From NCBI GenBank assembly GCA_964464465.1, contig CAYXGF010000028.1, positions 1-22,547 on the forward strand: a DNA stretch of 22,547 bases. Reading direction: 5' to 3'. The translations under genes and the position numbers were made by a program. Below are positions 1-6,642 of the stretch, piece by piece (position 1 is the stretch's first letter; each line of letters opens with the position of its first letter). The notes below the pieces were generated by a model. The model searched no databases and was not told the origin of the DNA. It saw only the letters and a program-made list of their open reading frames with translations. The DNA comes from UBA940 sp964464465. GTDB taxonomy: Bacteria > Bacteroidota > Bacteroidia > Bacteroidales > Rikenellaceae.

Positions 1-61
1 TACGCCGGTTCCAGTACCAAGATCGAGCATCATCCCCAGCACTGCGCATACAGGTATCCAT
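1..61 (-). CDS. Possible 5' end of a truncated minus-strand gene (methyltransferase-like motif)
   Basis: Read on the minus strand from the two adjacent ATG codons at 33 and 30, the edge of the window encodes MMLDLGTGTGV, which matches SAM-methyltransferase motif I (hydrophobic-D-x-G-x-G-x-G). A minus-strand -7 element (76-83) lies just upstream, so a transcript would start near position 72. Another frame from the ATG at 61 gives MDTCMRSAGDDARSWYW, which I do not recognise. Only about ten informative residues are visible. Motif I right at the N terminus would be unusual, because the family normally has 30 or more residues before it. The call is therefore tentative and could be chance. Confidence 0.22.
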   Translation of the reverse strand, partial: MDTCMRSAGDDARSWYWNRR

Positions 62-75
62 ATGCAATGCAAGTG

Positions 76-83
76 CAAAAATA
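76..83 (-). promoter_or_regulatory. -7 promoter element TATTTTTG reading off the left edge
   Basis: The minus strand reads TATTTTTG, a perfect match to the Bacteroidetes -7 consensus TAnnTTTG. No -33 element is seen at the usual distance. It points to the possible gene at the left edge and lies in the AT-rich stretch just after the alanine dehydrogenase terminator. Confidence 0.35.
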
Positions 84-87
84 CTAA

Positions 88-134
88 AAAAACACAAAAA
101 GAGACGGACATGCCGTTTTTTTACCGGCACATCC
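88..134 (-). terminator. Likely terminator of alanine dehydrogenase
   Basis: On the minus strand, a 10-bp stem (125-134 with 106-115, including two G-T wobbles) around a 9-base loop follows the ald stop codon by about 24 bases. It is followed by T-rich sequence (TTTTT, then TTTTTTT within the next 20 bases). This fits a rho-independent terminator, with the U tract slightly offset from the stem. Confidence 0.5.
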
Positions 135-157
135 GCCCATTTTTCATATCCGCGCCG

Positions 158-1264
158 CTACAATTCCACCGGCTCGAAAGGCATTCCCCACGCCTCGGCC
201 ACGCCTTTGTAACAGATTTTGCCGCCGACAACATTCAGTCCCCTGGCAAGCTCGGCGCTTTGCGAGCAGGCCCCGCGCCACCCCTTGTCGGCAATGGCCA
301 GCGCATAGCGCAGCGTGGCATTGGTCAGCGCCAGCGTTGAGGTGTAAGGCACCGCACCCGGAATATTGGCCACGGCATAGTGGACGATACCGTCCACCTC
401 GTAAACCGGATTCTCGTGCGATGTGGCATGCGAGGTCTCGAAACATCCGCCCTGGTCTATCGCAACATCCACCATCACGGAGCCGGGCTTCATCACGGCG
501 AGCATATCCCGTGTCACTATCTTAGGGGCCTTTGCTCCCGGAATAAGAACCGACCCTATCACCAAATCGCTTTCGGCCAGCTCCTGACGTATGTTATACT
601 CCGACGACATGAGTGTCTTGACATTGCGCGGCATCACCTCTTCCAGATACCGCAGACGCGGCAGCGAGATATCGCATACCGTGACCTCCGCGCCTGTTCC
701 GGCGGCAACTCTCGCGGCGGCGGTACCCACGACACCGGCGCCTATGACAAGCACCCTGGCAGGCTTCACGCCCGGAACACCGCCCAGGAGAATACCCTTG
801 CCTCCGCGCGGCCGTTCCAGGAAATACATGCCCTCCTGCACCGACATGCGCCCGGCCACCTCGCTCATCGGAACCAGCAGCGGAAGACTGCGGTCCGCAC
901 ACTCGACCGTCTCATAGGCTATACACACCGCACCGCTGCGCACCATAGCCTCCGTAAGCGGCCGGCTGCTGGCGAAATGAAAGTATGTGAACAGTATCTG
1001 GTCCCGTTTTACCAGACCGTATTCGGGTTCTATCGGCTCCTTGACCTTGATTATCATCTCGGCCGTACCGTACACCTCCTCTATCGACGGCAGGATACGC
1101 GCACCCATCTGCCGGTACTGCTCATCCGTAAATCCGCTGCCGCAGCCGGCCGTGCTCTGCACGTACACCGTGTGTCCGTGAGAGGTGAGTTCCTTCGCGC
1201 CGGCGGGAGTGAGCGCCACGCGATTCTCGTTATTTTTAATCTCCTTTGGAATTCCGATAATCAT
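158..1264 (-). CDS. ald: Alanine dehydrogenase
   Basis: A 368-residue NAD-dependent L-alanine dehydrogenase. It interconverts L-alanine and pyruvate plus ammonia in the cytoplasm. Length and motifs fit the family throughout. The N terminus MIIGIPKEIKNNENRVALTP carries the substrate-binding Arg15. Lys75 lies in IKVKEP and the catalytic His96 in TYFHFAS. The Rossmann NAD site is at 173-180 (VIGAGVVG), and Asp270 (VDVAIDQGG) is the other catalytic residue; these positions match those known in Bacillus Ald. The gene has its own promoter (1295-1327) and a terminator, so it looks monocistronic even though it lies downstream of the hpt-queE-ftsB operon on the same strand. Nothing appears broken. Confidence 0.96.
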   Translation of the reverse strand: MIIGIPKEIKNNENRVALTPAGAKELTSHGHTVYVQSTAGCGSGFTDEQYRQMGARILPSIEEVYGTAEMIIKVKEPIEPEYGLVKRDQILFTYFHFASSRPLTEAMVRSGAVCIAYETVECADRSLPLLVPMSEVAGRMSVQEGMYFLERPRGGKGILLGGVPGVKPARVLVIGAGVVGTAAARVAAGTGAEVTVCDISLPRLRYLEEVMPRNVKTLMSSEYNIRQELAESDLVIGSVLIPGAKAPKIVTRDMLAVMKPGSVMVDVAIDQGGCFETSHATSHENPVYEVDGIVHYAVANIPGAVPYTSTLALTNATLRYALAIADKGWRGACSQSAELARGLNVVGGKICYKGVAEAWGMPFEPVEL

Positions 1265-1294
1265 AATAAAATAAGTTTAATTGGTTTGTTTTCT

Positions 1295-1327
1295 CAAAGT
1301 TAACAAAAATTATCTCGATTCCGCAAA
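1295..1327 (-). promoter_or_regulatory. ald promoter (-33 TTTG, -7 TAACTTTG)
   Basis: On the minus strand, TTTG (1327-1324) is followed after 21 bases by TAACTTTG (1302-1295). This is a full Bacteroidetes-type promoter about 30 bases from the ald start codon. The -33 bases are the same bases that form the T tract of the upstream ftsB terminator. Confidence 0.7.
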
Positions 1328-1352
1328 AAAAAGCAGCGTTTTTTATCGCTGC
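1325..1352 (-). terminator. Rho-independent terminator of the hpt-queE-ftsB operon
   Basis: On the minus strand, GCAGCG (1352-1347), an 8-base loop and CGCTGC (1338-1333) are followed by eight T residues (1332-1325). The ftsB TAA stop (1345-1343) lies in the loop, so the upstream arm of the stem is coding sequence. It is a textbook intrinsic terminator. Confidence 0.85.
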
Positions 1353-1678
1353 CTTTTCACAATATAAATCTGCTCGCCCGATTTCCGCATCAGATAACGC
1401 TCCCGCGCCATCCGTTCCAGGAACTCGTTGTCTTGGAGATTGCTCAAAACGGTGCTGTCGCGCCGTATCGACTCCTCGTAATACGCCTTGCGGCTTCTCA
1501 GACGCGAGATGTCGCGCGAAAGAGAGATGATACGCACCACGTCGCTGCCGAAAAGCACGGCAAAAAGCACTATCACCCCCAGCACCACCGCACGGTACCG
1601 GCCGGCAAGCCCTCTCATTATCCGGAGCGCCCGCTGCGTCCGCATATTCCTGCGCTGTTCCCTCTCTCCCTTTCTCAT
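1343..1678 (-). CDS. ftsB: Septum formation initiator family protein (FtsB/DivIC)
   Basis: A 111-residue bitopic membrane protein of the FtsB/DivIC family, which links FtsL and FtsQ/DivIB in the divisome. A basic cytoplasmic N terminus is followed by one membrane segment (about residues 31-48, VVLGVIVLFAVLFGSDVV). Next comes a charged coiled-coil stretch, then the family-typical tail NEFLERMARERYLMRKSGEQ. The gene begins 9 bases after the queE stop and is probably cotranscribed with hpt and queE. Its stop codon lies inside the terminator loop. The symbol is by family; Bacteroidetes members are often named only septum formation initiator. Confidence 0.85.
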   Translation of the reverse strand: MRKGEREQRRNMRTQRALRIMRGLAGRYRAVVLGVIVLFAVLFGSDVVRIISLSRDISRLRSRKAYYEESIRRDSTVLSNLQDNEFLERMARERYLMRKSGEQIYIVKRQR

Positions 1679-1687
1679 AGCTGTATT

Positions 1688-2311
1688 CTAAGGTATATTC
1701 ATAAACTTGTGCGACTGAATCGACACCATCCACCGCGGGTACGCCTTCACATACTCCACCACCGGCTGCATGACCTCACAGCGGCGGCTCCACTCGGGTT
1801 GCAGATAGAGAAGGCAGTCGGAAGAGACCCTTTCGGCACACTGCTCCGCAAAGTCGAAATCCTGCTCCGACTCCACGATGACCTTCAACTCATCCGCCCT
1901 CATCCATGCCTCGTCCAGCGGCATCTGCTGCTTCTTGGGCGACAGACACACCCAGTCGAACTCTCCGCTGAAAGGATGCGAGCCGGAAGTTTCCAGAAAA
2001 ATCTCCACCCCGTTCTCATGCAGCGCCGACGTCAGAAGGCCCAGCGGATAGAGCAGAGGCTCTCCTCCGGTTATAACGATGGAGCGGGCGGGCGACTCCA
2101 CCACCCGCTTCACGATGCTTTCCACCCCTACGGCCGGATGCGCCGCACTGTTCCACGTGTATTTTGCATCGCACCAGCGGCAGCCCACGTCGCAGCCGCC
2201 CAGCCGGATGAAATAGGCCGCACGGCCCGTATGACGGCCTTCGCCCTGCAAGGTATAGAAATCCTCGACCAGAGGCAGCAGGCGTCCGTCCTCGAACTCT
2301 CCGTTACTCAT
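1688..2311 (-). CDS. queE: 7-carboxy-7-deazaguanine synthase
   Basis: A 207-residue radical SAM enzyme that converts 6-carboxytetrahydropterin to 7-carboxy-7-deazaguanine in queuosine and preQ0 synthesis. The N terminus has EDFYTLQGEGRHTGRAAYF, typical of QueE. The iron-sulfur cluster cysteines are C40, C44 and C47 (GGCDVGCRWCD), giving the canonical CX3CX2C. GGEP (in VITGGEPLLYP) is the SAM-binding motif. Its ATG overlaps the hpt stop in an 8-base ATGAGTAA, suggesting translational coupling. No other queuosine gene is in the window, so its place in this operon is positional rather than pathway-based. Confidence 0.93.
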   Translation of the reverse strand: MSNGEFEDGRLLPLVEDFYTLQGEGRHTGRAAYFIRLGGCDVGCRWCDAKYTWNSAAHPAVGVESIVKRVVESPARSIVITGGEPLLYPLGLLTSALHENGVEIFLETSGSHPFSGEFDWVCLSPKKQQMPLDEAWMRADELKVIVESEQDFDFAEQCAERVSSDCLLYLQPEWSRRCEVMQPVVEYVKAYPRWMVSIQSHKFMNIP

Positions 2312-2861
2312 CGACTACCACGTATATATCTTTGAGATTACGTCCCAGCTGGTCGTAATCGAGTCCGAAACCGACGATGAACTCGTTGCCGATGGTCATG
2401 GCAGGATACTTGATGGGAATCTGCTTGGAGTAGGATTCGGGTTTGAAGAACAGCGTAACCACCTCGACGCTTTTTGGGCGGTGCCCTTCCAGCGAACGCA
2501 CCAGATGCTCGATGCTTTCGCCCGTATCCACAATATCCTCGACTATTATCACGTTGCGGCCCTCGATATTGTTTTTCAGGCCTATCAGTTCCTGAACCTT
2601 GCCTGTGGAACTGGTTCCGGCATACGAGGCCAGCTTGACGAACGACAGCTCGCAGTTGAACTCTATTTTCTTCATCAACTCGGACATGAACATGAACGAA
2701 CCGTTCAGCACGCCGAGAAACAGCGGCGTCTGAGCGTCGGCATAATCGCGGTTCACCCGCTCCGCCACAGCGCTTACCGCCTCGTCGATGCGCGAGGCCG
2801 GAATCATCACCTCGAAAGTCCTGTCGTGCAGTTTCACGCGCTTTTTATCGCAGCAATCCAT
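2304..2861 (-). CDS. hpt: Hypoxanthine phosphoribosyltransferase
   Basis: A 185-residue purine salvage enzyme that makes IMP or GMP from hypoxanthine or guanine plus PRPP. The PRPP-binding motif VIIVEDIVDTGES is clear. So are the mobile-loop region SYAGTSSTGK and the C-terminal FIVGFGLDYDQLGRNL. I chose the ATG at 2861 (MDCCDKKRVKL); an in-frame GTG at 2903 would add 14 residues unlike the family. It is the first gene of hpt-queE-ftsB and is divergent from purE, so salvage and de novo purine genes share one 99-bp control region. Confidence 0.94.
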   Translation of the reverse strand: MDCCDKKRVKLHDRTFEVMIPASRIDEAVSAVAERVNRDYADAQTPLFLGVLNGSFMFMSELMKKIEFNCELSFVKLASYAGTSSTGKVQELIGLKNNIEGRNVIIVEDIVDTGESIEHLVRSLEGHRPKSVEVVTLFFKPESYSKQIPIKYPAMTIGNEFIVGFGLDYDQLGRNLKDIYVVVDE

Positions 2862-2913
2862 AGCTTTATGTGTTTTTATTTTTCCGAAAAACGGATTTTC
2901 CACTCAAAAGATT

Positions 2914-2921
2914 TAACTTTG
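2914..2921 (+). promoter_or_regulatory. purE -7 element TAACTTTG
   Basis: TAACTTTG is a perfect TAnnTTTG match, 39 bases before the purE ATG. No clear TTG is present at the expected -33 distance, which may mean that the promoter is weak or depends on an activator. Together with the hpt -7 it forms the inverted repeat TTAACTT-TGCG-AAGTTAA (2913-2930). Confidence 0.6.
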
Positions 2922-2953
2922 CGAAGTTAATAAGAAGTTTTCTTTCCGACAAA
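2922..2953 (-). promoter_or_regulatory. hpt promoter (-33 TTTG, -7 TAACTTCG)
   Basis: On the minus strand, TTTG (2953-2950) is followed after 20 bases by TAACTTCG (2929-2922), one mismatch from TAnnTTTG. The predicted start lies about 57 bases before the hpt ATG. The element directly abuts the purE -7 element on the other strand. Confidence 0.55.
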
Positions 2954-2960
2954 AAATATT

Positions 2961-3473
2961 ATGAAACCACGCGTAAGCATCATCATGGGCTCCACATCCG
3001 ATTTGCCGGTAATGGAGGCCGCTGCAAAATTTCTCGACTCCATGCAGATACCGTACGAGATTCTGGCACTCTCCGCTCACCGCACGCCGGACCTTGTCGC
3101 CAAGTTCGCATCCGAAGCGGCCGGACGGGGTATCGAAGTCATAATTGCCGGCGCGGGAGGCGCGGCGCATCTGCCGGGAGTGATAGCGGCCGTCACACCG
3201 CTGCCCGTCATAGGCGTCCCCGTAAAATCGTCCAACTCGATGGACGGCTGGGACTCCGTCCTCTCCATACTTCAAATGCCATCCGGAATACCAGTGGCCA
3301 CGGTGGCGCTGAACGGAGCGCAGAATGCGGCGATTCTTGCATGTCAGATAATGGCCACGGCAGACAGAGAGCTGGCGGCCAAGATTGTAGAATATAAAGC
3401 GGAGCTGGCGGCCAAAATCGAGAAAGCCAACAGGGAACTCGCGGAGGTGAAGTATCCCATGAAGACCAATTGA
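2961..3473 (+). CDS. purE: 5-(carboxyamino)imidazole ribonucleotide mutase
   Basis: A 170-residue class I PurE, which moves the carboxylate from N5-CAIR to give CAIR in de novo purine synthesis. The phosphate-binding loop MGSTSDLPVM starts at residue 9, and the catalytic His40 lies in SAHRTPD. The glycine-rich GAGGAAHLPGVIA, the PVKSSNSMDGWDS loop and the ALNGAQNAAILA helix are all intact. The last 25 residues are charged and alanine/glutamate-rich, a slightly extended tail. No PurK gene is present nearby. It is followed 26 bases later by zupT and is probably cotranscribed with it. Confidence 0.96.
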   Translation: MKPRVSIIMGSTSDLPVMEAAAKFLDSMQIPYEILALSAHRTPDLVAKFASEAAGRGIEVIIAGAGGAAHLPGVIAAVTPLPVIGVPVKSSNSMDGWDSVLSILQMPSGIPVATVALNGAQNAAILACQIMATADRELAAKIVEYKAELAAKIEKANRELAEVKYPMKTN

Positions 3474-3499
3474 TTGCCGCGCCCGGCGCATGGTAAACG

Positions 3500-4300
3500 A
3501 TGTCTTCACAGGTAATATACGCACTCGCACTCTCTCTTTTCGCAGGACTCGCCACGGGTATAGGCAGCCTAATCGCCATTCTGTCCAGAACGACGAACCG
3601 GCGTTTCATCTCGTTCTCGCTCGGACTCTCGGCCGGCGTGATGATTTACATATCGTTCATGGAGATACTTTTCTCCGCCCGCACTGACCTCACAGTCCTC
3701 AAAGGCGAGACATGGGGGCAAATCATCACGGCCCTGTCGTTTTTTGGAGGAATGGCCCTGTCGGGACTCATCGACCGCATGGTCCCGGAGGCCGAGAACC
3801 CGCATGAACTGCACTCCGTCGAGGAGCTGACGGAAGATTCCAGACACCATCACCGGATGCACCGCACGGGCCTAATGACGGCCCTCGCAATCACCGTACA
3901 CAATTTTCCGGAGGGCGTGGCCACATTCATGTCGGCCATATCGTCGCCGGGAACCGGCATAGCCATAGCCACGGCCGTGGCTATTCACAACATTCCGGAA
4001 GGCATAGCCGTCTCGGTCCCCATATATGCGGCCACCGGCAGCCGGCGCCGTGCCTTCACCCTCTCCTTCCTATCCGGACTGGCCGAACCCCTGGGCGCAA
4101 TACTGGCATATCTCATACTGATGCCATTCCTCTCGCCTCTCGTCCTCAGCATCACGTTCGCCGCCGTCGCCGGAATCATGGTATTCATCTCGCTGGACGA
4201 ACTGCTGCCCGCCGCACACCAGTACGGCGAAAACCACACCTCGATTCTGGGCGTTGTAATCGGAATGGCCGTCATGGCCCTGTCTCTGATTCTATTATAG
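3500..4300 (+). CDS. zupT: ZIP-family zinc/metal transporter
   Basis: A 266-residue inner-membrane ZIP permease that imports zinc and possibly other divalent metals. Eight hydrophobic segments can be traced. The two metal-site signatures HNFPEG and HNIPEG sit in the fourth and fifth transmembrane segments. A cytoplasmic loop with RHHHRMH lies before them, as expected for a metal-sensing or metal-delivery loop. Residues and length fit bacterial ZupT. An ATG ten bases upstream (3490) is in another frame. It lies 26 bases after purE, likely in the same transcript. No zinc-regulator operator was recognised. Confidence 0.92.
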   Translation: MSSQVIYALALSLFAGLATGIGSLIAILSRTTNRRFISFSLGLSAGVMIYISFMEILFSARTDLTVLKGETWGQIITALSFFGGMALSGLIDRMVPEAENPHELHSVEELTEDSRHHHRMHRTGLMTALAITVHNFPEGVATFMSAISSPGTGIAIATAVAIHNIPEGIAVSVPIYAATGSRRRAFTLSFLSGLAEPLGAILAYLILMPFLSPLVLSITFAAVAGIMVFISLDELLPAAHQYGENHTSILGVVIGMAVMALSLILL

Positions 4301-4390
4301 CTCCGCCACGCCGCAGCTGCAACAACCCCTGCCTCAGACAGAAATTATATAAGGTATACAATTTTACAGTCATGCGCTTTCACAAAGTGC

Positions 4391-4422
4391 GCGGGCCGGA
4401 GCCTCGCCCCGCGAAGGCCCGC
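4391..4422. repeat. GC-rich hairpin element, copy A
   Basis: GCGGGCC (4391-4397) and GGCCCGC (4416-4422) form a perfect 7-bp stem around an 18-base loop. The 13-mer GCCCCGCGAAGGC at its 3' side also occurs in the hairpin at 20556-20588, as does CGCAGGCT shortly downstream (4446-4453). An alternative inner stem, GCCTCGC with GCGAAGGC, is possible. No T tract follows, so it is unlikely to be a simple terminator. Confidence 0.55.
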
Positions 4423-4542
4423 TCATTTCATTCGCTCTGTACCTTCGCAGGCTCCTTCCCCGCATTATACGCACCGTCTCCACATTAAAAAAAGCCAGAC
4501 AGTCTCCGGTACTTACTTATGACCACGTTGTTAAATATACCG

Positions 4543-4570
4543 TACTGTAAAGTTATATATAAATACAGTA
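4543..4570. repeat. Inverted repeat TACTGTA/TACAGTA
   Basis: TACTGTA (4543-4549) and TACAGTA (4564-4570) form a perfect 7-bp inverted repeat with a 14-base AT-rich spacer. It lies upstream of the mosaic lipoprotein gene. It may be an operator or a hairpin; there is no direct evidence for either. Confidence 0.4.
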
Positions 4571-4581
4571 TTATTACGGGA

Positions 4582-4615
4582 CTTTCCACCTTAAAATTGT
4601 AGTAATGGTGGAAAG
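4582..4615. repeat. Inverted repeat CTTTCCACC/GGTGGAAAG
   Basis: CTTTCCACC (4582-4590) and GGTGGAAAG (4607-4615) are perfect 9-bp arms around a 16-base AT-rich spacer. The position, about 50 bases before the first ATG of the next gene, would suit an operator or a leader hairpin. No T tract follows. Confidence 0.5.
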
Positions 4616-4663
4616 CAATCTGCAATCCTCAGGGCCGCACGAACCGCAGTTCATGCCACGCAG

Positions 4664-6574
4664 ATGCTTTCTACGCCAGCTGCAACACGCATTTCTCTAA
4701 ACAAAGCATATTTTTCAAAAAAAATAATTCATAGACAATTTGCTTTTATAAAAATTTATCACAATCTTGCAGAAAACCACCTTATAAAATTATTCGTTAT
4801 AAAAACTCACATTTATCTTTTAGCAATTATTTCTACAACTATTTTAGCAATCAGTTGTACATCCACTATCGACGAAGACCAGCCCGTGCCGAATACGAAA
4901 CTGTCGGCAGCAAAACCGACCTTTACTGAATCCCGCGCCACAAAGATTGTTTTCCACGAAGACTCCAAATTATGGCTGGAATACCAGCCCGACCCTTACG
5001 CATTAGCCAATATCCAGTCAGCATACGATGCCCTGCAAACAAAAGCATCTATGCCATCGAAAAATTCCACCGACAGCGAGTTCTCTCTCAAACGGAAATT
5101 GAAGCCGACCCACTTCACCGTAAGATTCTATCCCAAAAATAGGAAACAGCTACACGCCATCACAAATTTGGAGTACGGAGGAATAAACGTCTCATACCAT
5201 CCGTTCGACTATGCGCCGATTCCCGATTCGGAAGCAGCGAGACTGGGCGCCGACCCTGCCAATACATTTCCGGAGAAGAACCCGTACAAGGTGCACGAAA
5301 CTTTGTACTACGGCGACGGGACAAGTGAGCCGCGCGTAGCGACGCTGCCTATACTTTATGTCGTTTGGCCATACGACGGCACAGTTTTGCCAGACAGCAT
5401 CGAACACAAAATAGACTACGACGTCTTTATTCCCCGCCATGACTCGCGCATATCCAAAAACGGTTTAAGCAAAGAGGCTTTGAATATATTAAATCGCAAA
5501 GCCATCCAACAGGCATCAGGACAGACGCAATCAAGCGAAATATCCAACACGAGCAATGAAATAAATTATTACCATGGAACAGTAGTCACTGTCGACTATT
5601 TTCTAAATAACTACGCCACTCCGCTGCCGCATCTGAAAGTACGGTGTACACACGGTACGGATATCTTAGAGACATATACGGATGCGTCCGGAAGTTTCAT
5701 GCTTATGACCGATATGAACAGCGACGCTACCATTTCGCTTATTTATCAACATCCAAAATGGAAAATAACCGAGATCGGCTCAGATTCGCCCCTATCAACC
5801 TCCATGGGAAGCATATCCAGCAATTGGCCCAACGGCCCCATGTCTGAAGCCCAACTCGGATTCAACGCCACAGACCCGCGAAACGAAGTGTTAAGGGCTG
5901 CGGACTATTATTTCAATTGCAAACATGAATTAGAAGTTTTCACATTCACCGATGGCCTGAAATTTGAAGTGTCCAACCAACCGGGGATTGGTAAATCCGG
6001 ATCTTTTACATGTTATCCATCGAACTCGGAAGATCCTCATATTACAATATTTAAAGGAGAGACATCATCTCCTTCAATACTTGTAAGCAATCCGAAACAA
6101 AACCATCTAATAGGTACTACGTTACACGAAATCGGTAATTTCATCAATTATGGAAAAAAGGGAATGAACTACAATAACTTTACAGGCAGTCACATCTTAT
6201 TCAGAGAATCCTATGCGTCTTACGTAGGCTGGTATTTATGCGAATCATATTATGCGAGCAGAGGCTATAAGAAGACATCGAACAGTGTAGATATTTCCAA
6301 CCAGGCCAATCAAACCTGGGAATACACATCGGATAGTTATAACACACCTTTATTTGTCGATTTAATAGATGATTACAACCAGGTCAGCATATCATCGAAC
6401 CGACCTGATGAATGGATAAAAGGCGTACCTCATTCTGTTTTAGACGAAATGGTACGTTGCAACAATTGGAATAATTATAAATCGGTATTAAGAAAATATT
6501 CGAACAAATATTACGCATCCAATGAAATCGAAGAATATATATCTATTTACAATGAGTGGTTCAACACACATTAA
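4664..6574 (+). CDS. Mosaic lipoprotein with carboxypeptidase-regulatory-like and degenerate zincin-like domains
   Basis: 636 residues if read from the only ATG before the signal peptide. Residues 47-65 (KTHIYLLAIISTTILAISC) form a lipoprotein signal ending at Cys65, followed by acidic TIDED. That start would leave 45 odd residues before the signal; the natural start may be the ATA at 4799-4801, where an ATG would be expected. Residues about 150-275 form an N-terminal domain (VRFYPKNRKQL, IPRHDSRISKNG). Residues about 304-346 resemble a carboxypeptidase-regulatory-like fold (LKVRC, TDASGSF). The C-terminal domain has TTLHEIGNFINYG at 485-497 and ESYASYVGWYL from 515. This resembles a zinc protease HExxH..E site with the second His replaced by Asn492. 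The C-terminal half is AT-rich, unlike neighbouring genes. The function is unknown to me; it resembles a lineage-expanded Bacteroidetes lipoprotein family. Confidence 0.72.
   Translation: MLSTPAATRISLNKAYFSKKIIHRQFAFIKIYHNLAENHLIKLFVIKTHIYLLAIISTTILAISCTSTIDEDQPVPNTKLSAAKPTFTESRATKIVFHEDSKLWLEYQPDPYALANIQSAYDALQTKASMPSKNSTDSEFSLKRKLKPTHFTVRFYPKNRKQLHAITNLEYGGINVSYHPFDYAPIPDSEAARLGADPANTFPEKNPYKVHETLYYGDGTSEPRVATLPILYVVWPYDGTVLPDSIEHKIDYDVFIPRHDSRISKNGLSKEALNILNRKAIQQASGQTQSSEISNTSNEINYYHGTVVTVDYFLNNYATPLPHLKVRCTHGTDILETYTDASGSFMLMTDMNSDATISLIYQHPKWKITEIGSDSPLSTSMGSISSNWPNGPMSEAQLGFNATDPRNEVLRAADYYFNCKHELEVFTFTDGLKFEVSNQPGIGKSGSFTCYPSNSEDPHITIFKGETSSPSILVSNPKQNHLIGTTLHEIGNFINYGKKGMNYNNFTGSHILFRESYASYVGWYLCESYYASRGYKKTSNSVDISNQANQTWEYTSDSYNTPLFVDLIDDYNQVSISSNRPDEWIKGVPHSVLDEMVRCNNWNNYKSVLRKYSNKYYASNEIEEYISIYNEWFNTH
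5190..5350 (+). repeat. 161-bp direct repeat, first copy
   Basis: These 161 bases inside the lipoprotein gene are identical to 6677-6837. Similarity continues with clustered substitutions to about 5490. The segment is GC-richer than the rest of the gene and encodes SYHPFDYAPIPDSEAARLG onward. Confidence 0.9.
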
Positions 6575-6642
6575 ATATTAAGGTCACTCAAAAATCACAT
6601 TTAAAAATTATTTGCACATCCATTTTCAACGATACCTGAACG

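Larger units (their letters stand above)
4301..4663. other. Intergenic region with several inverted and direct repeats
   Basis: No gene is supported in these 363 bases. They hold a GC-rich hairpin (4391-4422), a 7-bp inverted repeat (4543-4570) and a 9-bp inverted repeat (4582-4615). An 11-base direct repeat, CAGCTGCAACA, occurs at 4314-4324 and 4677-4687. Base composition changes from GC-rich to AT-rich towards the lipoprotein gene. No perfect TAnnTTTG promoter for that gene is evident. Confidence 0.6.

Noticed and set aside
4543..4615. Invertible promoter flanked by inverted repeats
   Set aside because: Arms of 7 and 9 bp with spacers of 14 and 16 bases are too short for known Bacteroides invertible promoters, and no recombinase gene is nearby.
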